19,271 nt of DNA from CAISIP01 sp031383745 (lineage in GTDB: Bacteria > Pseudomonadota > Gammaproteobacteria > Burkholderiales > Burkholderiaceae_C). The position numbers and the translations under genes were made by a program. Below the pieces are notes generated by a model. It was not told where the DNA came from. It saw nothing but the letters and a program-made list of their open reading frames with translations, and searched no databases. This document shows, piece by piece, positions 1 to 6,326 of this stretch. Each line of letters opens with the position of its first letter. The first letter of the stretch is position 1. The DNA lies in the NCBI GenBank assembly GCA_031383745.1, contig JANMZX010000644.1:1-19271 (forward strand), in the 5' to 3' direction.

Positions 1-2
1 GC

Positions 3-794
3 GACGCGGCCATCGCATCGATCCAGATGTGCCACGCGGGGCGCTACAGCACGCGGCGCATGGTGCACGGCGCGATCCTGGCCGAACTGCTGCTGCGCGA
101 ATCAGGCGAGGACGCGGCCCAGCGCTGCGCAGCCATCTGCGCTGCGCTCACCATGAACATCGCCATGCTGGAGTTGCAGGACGTGTTGTACCTGCAGGCG
201 GCCCCGCCGGACCAGCAGCAAAGAGAACTGGTCCGCTGCCACCCGGTCGCGGGAGTACTTCGCCTGCAGGCGCTGGGCGTGACCGACGCACGCTGGCTGG
301 CCATCGTGGCCCAGCACCATGAGACGATCGACGGCAAGGGTTATCCCGACGCGTTGCAGGGCGCCGGCATCTGCCGCGCAGCGCAGGTGCTGTCGATCGC
401 CGACCGCTACGGGGCCATGGCCACCGGCCGGGCCTACCGTGCGGCCGCTCTGCCGAATGCCGTGGTCCGCCAGCTGTTCATGGACAAGGGCAGGAATATC
501 GACTCCGGCCTGGCCGGTCTGCTGGTCAAGGCGGTCGGTATCTATCCGCCGGGAAGCCTGGTCGGCCTGGCCAATGGCGACACCGCCGTGGTGGTGAAGC
601 GGACCCAGAGTGCCAACCACCCGGTGGTTCGCTGCGTCAAGACCAATCGCAACGTCATCCTGGAGATTCCCCGCAAACGCCTCACCAGCGAGCCGGCCTA
701 TGCGATCACGCGCATGTTTCCGATGGCAGGTCTGGGCTTCGAGGTGGATCCGCACCGGTTGTGGGACGAAGGCCTCAAGGTGGAGCCAGCATGA
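3..794 (+). CDS. HD-GYP-type domain protein, 5' truncated, degenerate HD pair
   Basis: The reading frame is open to the left edge, so the gene starts outside the window and only its C-terminal part is present. The GYP half of an HD-GYP domain is clear: the motif HHETIDGKGYP is encoded at 315-347, preceded by an HP-x-AG-type segment and followed by a SIADRYGAMATGRAYR segment. Active HD-GYP proteins are cyclic di-GMP phosphodiesterases. Here the place of the HD pair (usual AALLHDIGK context) reads AALTMNIAM, with Met at 153-155 and Asn at 156-158, so two metal-binding residues are missing. The protein may therefore bind or signal rather than hydrolyse; that is inference. The C-terminal ~80 residues form a small extra domain after the GYP region. 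The stop overlaps the start of the next gene (ATGA), pointing to co-translation with a response regulator. Confidence 0.85.
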   Translation, partial: DAAIASIQMCHAGRYSTRRMVHGAILAELLLRESGEDAAQRCAAICAALTMNIAMLELQDVLYLQAAPPDQQQRELVRCHPVAGVLRLQALGVTDARWLAIVAQHHETIDGKGYPDALQGAGICRAAQVLSIADRYGAMATGRAYRAAALPNAVVRQLFMDKGRNIDSGLAGLLVKAVGIYPPGSLVGLANGDTAVVVKRTQSANHPVVRCVKTNRNVILEIPRKRLTSEPAYAITRMFPMAGLGFEVDPHRLWDEGLKVEPA

Positions 795-1177
795 ACCTGC
801 GCATCCTGCTGGCCGACGACAACCCGACATTCATGCTGGCGGTGCAGCAGTTCCTGTCCACGCTGCCCGGCACCGAGGTGGTGGGGGTGGCGGCCAACGG
901 ACGCGACGCAATGGCATTGGCCGACAGTCTGCGGCCCGACCTGCTGCTGCTGGACATCGGCATGCCGGAGATGAACGGGCTGGAAGCGGCGAGGCGCATG
1001 CACCTGTGGCCGGACCCGCCCCTGGTGGTGTTCCTGTCGATGCACAACGGCCAGGCCTACCGCGACGCGGCCAGCCAGGTCGGTGCGGCCGGCTTCATCA
1101 GCAAGGGGGACTTCGTGGACGAACTGCCCGCCATGATCACGACCGTCGAAGCTCGGCGCGCGCTGGCCCGGGCCTGA
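791..1177 (+). CDS. Single-domain response regulator (CheY-like receiver)
   Basis: This is a 128-residue protein made only of a receiver domain. The acidic pair D9-D10, the phospho-acceptor D55 in LLLLDIGMP, the switch Ser at S83 and the conserved K105 in GFISKGD are all present, so phosphorylation is expected to work. There is no DNA-binding or enzymatic output domain, so output must pass through a partner. The ATG at 791 is chosen because GGAG lies five bases upstream and the start overlaps the stop of the HD-GYP-type gene. An in-frame ATG at 761 would give a 10-residue extension inside the upstream gene and breaks the receiver N-terminus. Translational coupling suggests that this receiver and the HD-GYP-type protein work in the same signalling route. 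The cognate kinase is not in the window. Confidence 0.9.
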   Translation: MNLRILLADDNPTFMLAVQQFLSTLPGTEVVGVAANGRDAMALADSLRPDLLLLDIGMPEMNGLEAARRMHLWPDPPLVVFLSMHNGQAYRDAASQVGAAGFISKGDFVDELPAMITTVEARRALARA

Positions 1178-1188
1178 CCGGCCCGGGC
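1166..1188. terminator. GC-rich hairpin between convergent genes
   Basis: A 9-base perfect inverted repeat (gcccgggcc / ggcccgggc) with a 5-base loop spans the stop codon of the response regulator and sits just beyond the stop of the convergent beta-propeller gene. No T-run follows on either strand, so it is not a textbook intrinsic terminator. It could slow polymerase from both directions or protect 3' ends. Confidence 0.4.
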
Positions 1189-1201
1189 TGCACGGCGCCG
1201 G

Positions 1202-2500
1202 TCAGCGCAGGTTGCCGGTGTGCCCGAGCGAATACCTGCCCGGTTGCGGCCAGACCGTCAGGCCATGGGGTTCGCGCCCCACCTTGACCTGGTCCACTGC
1301 GCCGGTGGTGGTCTCGATCCGGTACACCACGTCGTCGTAGCGACCAGAGAGCCAGATGTACTTGCCGTCGGCGCTCACATTGCCCATGTCCGGGCTGCCG
1401 CCGCCGGGGATCGGCCAGGTCTTGCTGACGGTGCGGGTGGCAAAGTCGATCACCGACAGGCTGCCCTTGCCCAGCCGGTCACCGCGGATCTTGTTGCCGC
1501 CGCGGTTGGCCACATACAGGCTCTTGCCGTCCCGGCTCGGGTACAGGCCGTGCGCGCCGACGCCGGTGGCGATGAAACCGGTCTGCTTCAACGACTCGCC
1601 GTCGACCACGTGCACGCCGTCGGCCATCATGTCGGCAATGAAAAAGGTCTTTCCGTCGGGCGACACGCGCACGTCCTGGGGCATGCCGGGCGTGGTGCAG
1701 ATCTCGTTGCCGGGCTGGCCGGGATCGGGGATCTTGGCGGGCTTCTTGCCGGGCTTGGCGATCAGGGCCAGCGCGTCGGGGCGGTCGAAGTACTGGCTGA
1801 GCTTGAGCATGCCCAGCACCTTGCGGTTGACCAGATCGATCTTCGACACCGCACCGGAAAACTCGCAGGTGAACAGGGCGTACTTCCCGTCGATGGAAAA
1901 GTCGGCGTGGTTGATGCCGCCGCACGCCGGCACCGGGAGAGAAAACTTCAGCTCCATCGTGGTCACATCACGGAAGTCGAGGCGCTTGAAGGCCTCCGCC
2001 ACCACGATGGCGTGCTTCCCGTCGGGCGACCAGTACATGTTGTAGGGGTCATCGACCATGACCATCTTGCCGGGCTTGCCGGTCTTGGGGTCGACCGGCG
2101 TCAGGCTGCCGTCCTTGCGGCCCTCGGCATTGTTGGCCACCCACAGGGTTTTCAGGTCCCACGACGGCACCACATGCTGGGGATTGATACCCACCTTGAA
2201 GGTATCGACCACCTTGAGCGTGGCCGGGTCGATCACCGACACGGTATTGGCCGACCGGTTGGGTACATAGACCCGCTCCAGCGCGCCTGCCACCGCCGGG
2301 CTGAAGCGGCCTGCGGCAATATCCCGGTACAGGTTGTTGCGGTCCGCCACGGGCGGCATGCCCGGTACCGTGGTGACCGGTGCTTCGTCGGCTTTGGCTG
2401 CGGGGGCGGCAGGGGGCGTCTGGGCTGTTGCCAGCCACGCGGCCGTGCTGCCGCCGATCAGGGCGGCCATGGCCGCGATGCTGAATTTGCTGATGGTCAT
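1202..2500 (-). CDS. Secreted YVTN-type beta-propeller protein
   Basis: This is a 432-residue protein with an N-terminal signal peptide (hydrophobic stretch about residues 6-24, likely cleavage after ATA near residue 26). The mature part consists of repeated blades of the YVTN/NHL kind: RVYVPNRSANTVSVID, LWVANN, YWSPDGK, DFSIDGKYALF, RVSPDGKTFFIAD, SLYVANRGGNKI and VSADGKYIWLSGR, giving about seven blades. Such propellers usually bind ligands or partners in the periplasm; no catalytic residues can be pointed to. Three cysteines (in PACGG, FTCEF and EICTT) could be oxidised. It is the last gene of the minus-strand series, 50 bases after the creatininase-family gene. The ATG at 2500 is preceded on its own strand by a C/T-rich tract and no Shine-Dalgarno sequence, so initiation may be inefficient. 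The role is unknown. Confidence 0.85.
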   Translation of the reverse strand: MTISKFSIAAMAALIGGSTAAWLATAQTPPAAPAAKADEAPVTTVPGMPPVADRNNLYRDIAAGRFSPAVAGALERVYVPNRSANTVSVIDPATLKVVDTFKVGINPQHVVPSWDLKTLWVANNAEGRKDGSLTPVDPKTGKPGKMVMVDDPYNMYWSPDGKHAIVVAEAFKRLDFRDVTTMELKFSLPVPACGGINHADFSIDGKYALFTCEFSGAVSKIDLVNRKVLGMLKLSQYFDRPDALALIAKPGKKPAKIPDPGQPGNEICTTPGMPQDVRVSPDGKTFFIADMMADGVHVVDGESLKQTGFIATGVGAHGLYPSRDGKSLYVANRGGNKIRGDRLGKGSLSVIDFATRTVSKTWPIPGGGSPDMGNVSADGKYIWLSGRYDDVVYRIETTTGAVDQVKVGREPHGLTVWPQPGRYSLGHTGNLR

Positions 2501-2550
2501 ACAAGGGAGGGAGGGAAAAGGAAATGGGTCACCGCGTCTAACGCGCCAGT

Positions 2551-3357
2551 CTAGCGCGTCGCCGACACGGCCTGGCGGATGGCTGCCACGGATTGCTGCA
2601 CCACTGTGTCGACGCCCAGCTGCCCCAGCGCCGCGGTGGCGGGCCGTGGGTCGCCGTAGGTACCGCCGGAGCGGCCGGAGCGCGCGGCCTCGGCAAGAAG
2701 ACCTGGCTTCACCAGCGACGGCTCCAGGGCCAGCGACAACGCGGTGTCGGCGGTGCCTGCATGGGTGCCGATCTGGGCGTCGGTCAGGCCCTGCGTCTTG
2801 AGCGCGCTGATGTAGGTGGTCTGGGTCGCGCCATAGTACGCGCCCAGGTAATGGGCCCGCACACCGGAGGCGGCCCAGTCGTGGTTGAGCCGCGCAGCCA
2901 CGGCCTTCAGGGCCGGCTGGTAGTTGCCGCTGTCGCCCAGGATCACGATGTCGCGAAACCCGTGCTGCCGGAATCCCCGTGCCGCGGCATCGAGGATGCT
3001 CTTGAAGGCCGCCTCCGGCACCGAAATCGTGCCGGCGAAGCGCATGTGTTCGGTCGGCGGCGTGATGTTGCCTTCGGGCACATATGCCAGCACCGGCGCC
3101 ACCAGCGTGTGTCCCAGGGTCTGGGCAATGCGGCCGGACAGCGCGCGCGCGCGCACATTGTGCTTGCCCAGTGCCATGTGGGGGCCGTTCTGCTCCGTCC
3201 CGCCCACTGGCAGGATGATGGTGGTGCTGCCATCACGGATGGCCGCAGCGACCTCCGGGCTGGTGAGTTCTTCGAGAAACACACTGCCCGAGGCCGAAGA
3301 CACGCCGCAGGCACCACACAGCAGGGCCACAAGCAAGGAAGAACGCAGGACTGTCAT
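2551..3357 (-). CDS. Secreted creatininase-family protein, altered metal-ligand residues
   Basis: With the start at 3357 the protein has 268 residues and an N-terminal signal peptide (hydrophobic core about residues 6-16, likely cleavage near residues 20-24). A longer frame to 3426 would overlap the upstream gene and hide the signal peptide. The creatininase (creatinine amidohydrolase) fold is recognised by PVGGTEQNGPHMALGKHN (about 50-67), LGDSGNYQPAL (140-150) and GTHAGTADT (197-205). Family members are metal-dependent amidohydrolases and are usually cytoplasmic. Here E55 is kept, but the usual His two residues on is Asn57, the usual Asp is His66, and the usual His of NGHGGN is Asp142; H199 of the HAG motif is kept. 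The substrate is not predictable. It lies 46 bases after the YdjM-like gene and 50 bases before the beta-propeller gene, on the same strand. Confidence 0.85.
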   Translation of the reverse strand: MTVLRSSLLVALLCGACGVSSASGSVFLEELTSPEVAAAIRDGSTTIILPVGGTEQNGPHMALGKHNVRARALSGRIAQTLGHTLVAPVLAYVPEGNITPPTEHMRFAGTISVPEAAFKSILDAAARGFRQHGFRDIVILGDSGNYQPALKAVAARLNHDWAASGVRAHYLGAYYGATQTTYISALKTQGLTDAQIGTHAGTADTALSLALEPSLVKPGLLAEAARSGRSGGTYGDPRPATAALGQLGVDTVVQQSVAAIRQAVSATR

Positions 3358-3403
3358 GGCCAGGTAGTGTAGTGAGTCAATCTGCACACCCCTTTGCGCT
3401 GGG

Positions 3404-3949
3404 TCAGCGCGTGGAACGGTGCGCAAAATGGCGCCACGCGATCCAGCCCCAGGCAGCGGCCAGGGCCAGGTAGTTCAGCGCCATGAACCAGGGCGTGTTC
3501 CAGGCCAGCCCGTCGAAGCCGGCCTGCGTGAACGGGTACAGCACGGGAACCGGGTAGAAACTGTTGGAATGTGTCGGCACGTCGATGGCGATGTGCGACC
3601 ACCAGCCCAGCAGCGGAATCCACCAGATGCCCCACCACCAGCGCACGAACAGGGTGACGGCACCGGCCACGACGGCGCTGTGGAATATGCAGTGCAGATG
3701 GTGCGTCAGCAGTTGCACCAGCGCCGGTGTCGCAGGTTCGTTTCCGGGCTGCGCCACCGCGTAATCGAGCACGGCCTGCCAGGAACCGGCGCCACCCACC
3801 GTCCACACCAGCGAAGGCAGCAGGTGCGCCAGGTCGGGGATCACCGCCAGCACCACCGTGGCCGCGACGACCGTCCGCGACAGCACCCTGTGGCGCTGCG
3901 CCCAGGCCAAGCCGGCACCGGCCCACAAACCGTGCGCGAGGATGTCCAC
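3404..3949 (-). CDS. YdjM/DUF457-like membrane-bound metal-dependent hydrolase homologue
   Basis: This is a 181-residue integral membrane protein with about four to five hydrophobic segments. Conserved polar residues lie at membrane edges: H6 in DILAHG, D39 and H42 in PDLAH, H90, and H119, D123 and H127 in WWSHIAIDVPTHS. These match the pattern of the YdjM/DUF457 family, described as membrane-bound metal-dependent hydrolases, for which a physiological substrate is generally not known. The start is GTG at 3949; an in-frame TAG lies three codons upstream and no early ATG exists, so this start is well supported. The gene sits 44 bases after the CusF-like gene and 46 bases before the creatininase-family gene, all in one direction. 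Its link to copper is positional only. Confidence 0.75.
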   Translation of the reverse strand: MDILAHGLWAGAGLAWAQRHRVLSRTVVAATVVLAVIPDLAHLLPSLVWTVGGAGSWQAVLDYAVAQPGNEPATPALVQLLTHHLHCIFHSAVVAGAVTLFVRWWWGIWWIPLLGWWSHIAIDVPTHSNSFYPVPVLYPFTQAGFDGLAWNTPWFMALNYLALAAAWGWIAWRHFAHRSTR

Positions 3950-3993
3950 GGCCGCCTACAGCGCAAATCCCCGTGGCCGCGCCGGTGCCTGGG

Positions 3994-4293
3994 TCACTTG
4001 GCTTCGACCTTCTCCACCGCGGTGACCACGTAGGCTCCTTGTTGCAGGTCGGCGCTGAAGCGGACCTTGTCCCCGGCTTTCAGTTTGTCGAGCATCGCCA
4101 CGTCCTTGACCTGGAACACCATGGTCATGGGCGGCATGTCGAGGTTCTTGATCGGCCCGTGCTTGAGCGTGATCTTCTTCGCGTCGAGGTCGACCTTGCG
4201 GATCTCCGCCTCGGCCATCTCGGTCTTGGTGGTTTGCGCCGCAGCGCCGAATGTGACAAGTGCCAGGGTGGCGATGGCGAGCAGTTTTTTCAT
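3994..4293 (-). CDS. CusF-like periplasmic copper-binding protein
   Basis: This is a 99-residue protein with a signal peptide (likely cleavage after GAAA near residue 19) and one small beta-barrel domain of the CusF type. E. coli CusF binds Cu(I)/Ag(I) through His36, Met47 and Met49 with Trp44 packing on the metal. The matching segment here is LKHGPIKNLDMPPMTM, giving H45, M56 and M58, while Met53 stands at the Trp position. A third Met could act as a ligand. CusF hands copper to the CusB periplasmic adaptor of an RND pump, but no such pump is encoded in the window. The ATG at 4293 has AGGAGA five bases upstream. The gene lies 72 bases after the cupredoxin gene and belongs to the same copper series. 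Confidence 0.92.
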   Translation of the reverse strand: MKKLLAIATLALVTFGAAAQTTKTEMAEAEIRKVDLDAKKITLKHGPIKNLDMPPMTMVFQVKDVAMLDKLKAGDKVRFSADLQQGAYVVTAVEKVEAK

Positions 4294-4298
4294 GGGAC

Positions 4299-4304
4299 TC
4301 TCCT
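4299..4304 (-). promoter_or_regulatory. Ribosome binding site of the CusF-like gene
   Basis: AGGAGA on the minus strand, five bases before the ATG at 4293, fixes the start that gives a clean signal peptide. Confidence 0.75.
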
Positions 4305-4365
4305 GGTAAAGGTGGGACAGGGTTTCAGTGCTTCTTCGGGTACGTCGAGGCAGTTGCGCAGGCCG

Positions 4366-4899
4366 CTACCTGGATGCCGGCCGCACGATGATCTTGCCCA
4401 CCATGCCGGCCTGGAAATGGCCGGCGATGAGGCAGGCAAAATCGAAATCGCCGGCGCGGTTGAAGTGCCACAGCATCTGGCTGGTCTTGCCCTGGGGCAC
4501 ATGCGCCATGTAGGGCTCGTCGTGCTCCATGTTCGGGAACTTCAGCATCAGGGCGGCGTGTTCGCGCAGTTCCCCCGCGGTGCCGATGACCATCTCATGC
4601 AGCATGCGCCCGGAATTGCGGATCCGGAACCGCACCGTGTCGCCCTGGCGGACCTCGATGCGGTCGGGCGAAAAACGCATGGTATCGGACATCGTGATGT
4701 CGATGGTGCGCCCCACCTGGCGTGCGACGCCGGCGATGCCCCAGTCTTTCTGTTCCTTCTTGACGCTGGCAGCGGCCTTCGCGTGTGCATCCCCGTGAGC
4801 CGATGCCCCGGGTGCGCTTGCCACCAGCAGCACCATGCAGGCAATGGCGCCCCAGTGGTTGCAGGCGGGGAGGCGGTTCGATGTGTCTGTCTGGCGCAT
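4366..4899 (-). CDS. Cupredoxin-family type 1 copper protein, periplasmic
   Basis: This is a 177-residue protein with a signal peptide (hydrophobic core about residues 17-29, likely cleavage after GASA at 34). A His-bearing linker (HGDAHAK) leads to one plastocyanin-like domain. The type 1 copper ligands are all visible: H101 in MLHEMV, then C156, H161 and M166 in FACLIAGHFQAGM. It resembles the CopI-like cupredoxins that accompany copper-resistance multicopper oxidases in proteobacteria. Expected roles are electron transfer to or from the oxidase, or copper binding in the periplasm. The ATG at 4899 has GAGGA just upstream, overlapping the stop of the multicopper oxidase gene nine bases away, so the two are likely translationally coupled. 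Confidence 0.92.
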   Translation of the reverse strand: MRQTDTSNRLPACNHWGAIACMVLLVASAPGASAHGDAHAKAAASVKKEQKDWGIAGVARQVGRTIDITMSDTMRFSPDRIEVRQGDTVRFRIRNSGRMLHEMVIGTAGELREHAALMLKFPNMEHDEPYMAHVPQGKTSQMLWHFNRAGDFDFACLIAGHFQAGMVGKIIVRPASR

Positions 4900-4908
4900 G
4901 GAAGTTCC

Positions 4909-6324
4909 TCAATGGCCTGCATGGCCGGATGGTTTGCGAACCTGCACCAGGGTGGTCTTCACCGGCGTTTCGGCAAGCGGCATGGCACCCTGGCTCTCCG
5001 ACTTGAAGCGGGCCGGGTCGGGCAAGGCGCCGGTCCACTCGAAGGCCTGCGTGCCCGGTGGCTGCTGGTACCAGCCCGGATTGGCGTAGTCGCCGGGCTT
5101 CTGCTCCTTGCGCACCTTGACGACGCTGAACATGCCGCCCATCTCGACGCCGCCGTACGGGCCGGTACCCGTCATCATCGGCAGCGTGTTGTCGGGAATC
5201 TGCATTTCCATCTCGCCCATGTCGGCCATGCCGCGCTCACCCATCACCATGTAGTCGGGCACCAGTTTTTGCAGTTGTTTCACCAGGCCCCTGTGGTCGA
5301 CACCGATCATCGTGGGCACATCGTGCCCCATGGCGTTCATGGTGTGGTGGCTCTTGTGGCAGTGGAAGGCCCAGTCGCCCTCTTCGTCGGCCAGGAACTC
5401 GATCTGGCGCATCTGGCCCACCGCCACGTCGGTGGTTACCTCGTACCAGCGCGTGCTCTTGGGCGTGGGGCCGCCATCGGTGCCGGTAACCAGGAACTCG
5501 TGTCCGTGCAGGTGGATCGGGTGGTTGGTCATGGTCAGGTTGCCGATGCGGATGCGCACCTTGTCGTTCAGCCGCACGTTGAGCGAGTCGATGCCGGGAA
5601 ACAGGCGGCTGTTCCAGGACCACAGGTTGAAGTCGGTCATGGTCATGATCTTGGGCGTCTTGCTGCCCGGGTCGATGTCGTAGGCGTTGAGCAGGAAGCA
5701 GAAGTCCCGGTTGACCTCGTCGATCAGCGGGTGTTTCTCCTTGGGATGGGTGACCCAGAACCCCATCATGCCCATGGCCATCTGTGTCATCTCGTCGGCA
5801 TGCGGGTGGTACATGAAGGTGCCGGGGCGGCGCGCCACGAACTCGTAGACGAAGGTCTTGCCTGGCAGGATGGACTTCTGGTTCAGGCCCGACACGCCGT
5901 CCATGCCGTTGGGCAGGCGCTGCCCGTGCCAGTGGATGGTGGTGTGTTCGGGCAGCTTGTTGGTGACGAAGATGCGCACCCGGTCCCCCTCCACCACCTC
6001 GATGGTGGGGCCCGGGCTCTGCCCGTTGTAGCCCCACATGTTGGCCTTGAAGCCGGGCGCCATTTCACGCACCACGGGTTCGGCCACCAGGTGGAACTCC
6101 TTCACGCCCGCGTTCATGCGCCAGGGCAGCGTCCAGCCATTCAGCGTCACGACCGGGTTGTAGGGTCGCCCCGTGTTGGGCATCAGCGGCGGCATGGTGT
6201 CGGGCCTGGCCTGGATCACCGGCTCCGGCAGCGCCGCCATGGCCACGCGGCTGACCGCGGCGGCGGTGACCGCAGTCGCGGCGCCGGCAAAAAAGAGTCG
6301 TCGGTTCAATGCTGGGGTTGCCAT
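4909..6324 (-). CDS. Multicopper oxidase, Tat-exported, CopA-like
   Basis: This is a 471-residue protein with a twin-arginine signal (NRRLFF at 7-12 followed by an Ala-rich hydrophobic stretch). All four copper motifs are present: HWHG (131-134), HPH (173-175), HPIHLHGH (268-275) and HCHKSHHTM (321-329). They supply the trinuclear cluster and the type 1 site (C322, H327, probable axial M332). Such enzymes oxidise Cu(I) to the less toxic Cu(II) in the periplasm; substrate use here is inferred from context. After the last motif comes a Met-rich segment (about 359-398) that may bind extra copper. The ATG at 6324 is chosen over a TTG at 6330 because AAAGGAC lies seven bases before the ATG and only two to three before the TTG. 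The TolC-family stop is two bases upstream, so the genes are coupled. Confidence 0.93.
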   Translation of the reverse strand: MATPALNRRLFFAGAATAVTAAAVSRVAMAALPEPVIQARPDTMPPLMPNTGRPYNPVVTLNGWTLPWRMNAGVKEFHLVAEPVVREMAPGFKANMWGYNGQSPGPTIEVVEGDRVRIFVTNKLPEHTTIHWHGQRLPNGMDGVSGLNQKSILPGKTFVYEFVARRPGTFMYHPHADEMTQMAMGMMGFWVTHPKEKHPLIDEVNRDFCFLLNAYDIDPGSKTPKIMTMTDFNLWSWNSRLFPGIDSLNVRLNDKVRIRIGNLTMTNHPIHLHGHEFLVTGTDGGPTPKSTRWYEVTTDVAVGQMRQIEFLADEEGDWAFHCHKSHHTMNAMGHDVPTMIGVDHRGLVKQLQKLVPDYMVMGERGMADMGEMEMQIPDNTLPMMTGTGPYGGVEMGGMFSVVKVRKEQKPGDYANPGWYQQPPGTQAFEWTGALPDPARFKSESQGAMPLAETPVKTTLVQVRKPSGHAGH

Positions 6325-6326
6325 GT

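Noticed and set aside
1220..2554. A 444-codon open frame on the plus strand, antisense to the beta-propeller gene
   Set aside because: The minus strand gives a signal peptide and regular propeller blades; the plus-strand product is His/Gly/Val-rich noise.
3141..3152. A (GC)6 dinucleotide run inside the creatininase-family gene
   Set aside because: It encodes an ordinary Arg-Ala-Arg-Ala stretch in frame, and such runs are expected at this GC content; no sign of phase variation.
1202..3357. The creatininase-like gene plus beta-propeller as part of a mycofactocin-type peptide maturation locus
   Set aside because: MftE is a creatininase homologue, but no precursor peptide, radical SAM protein or glycosyltransferase gene is present, and this protein is exported.
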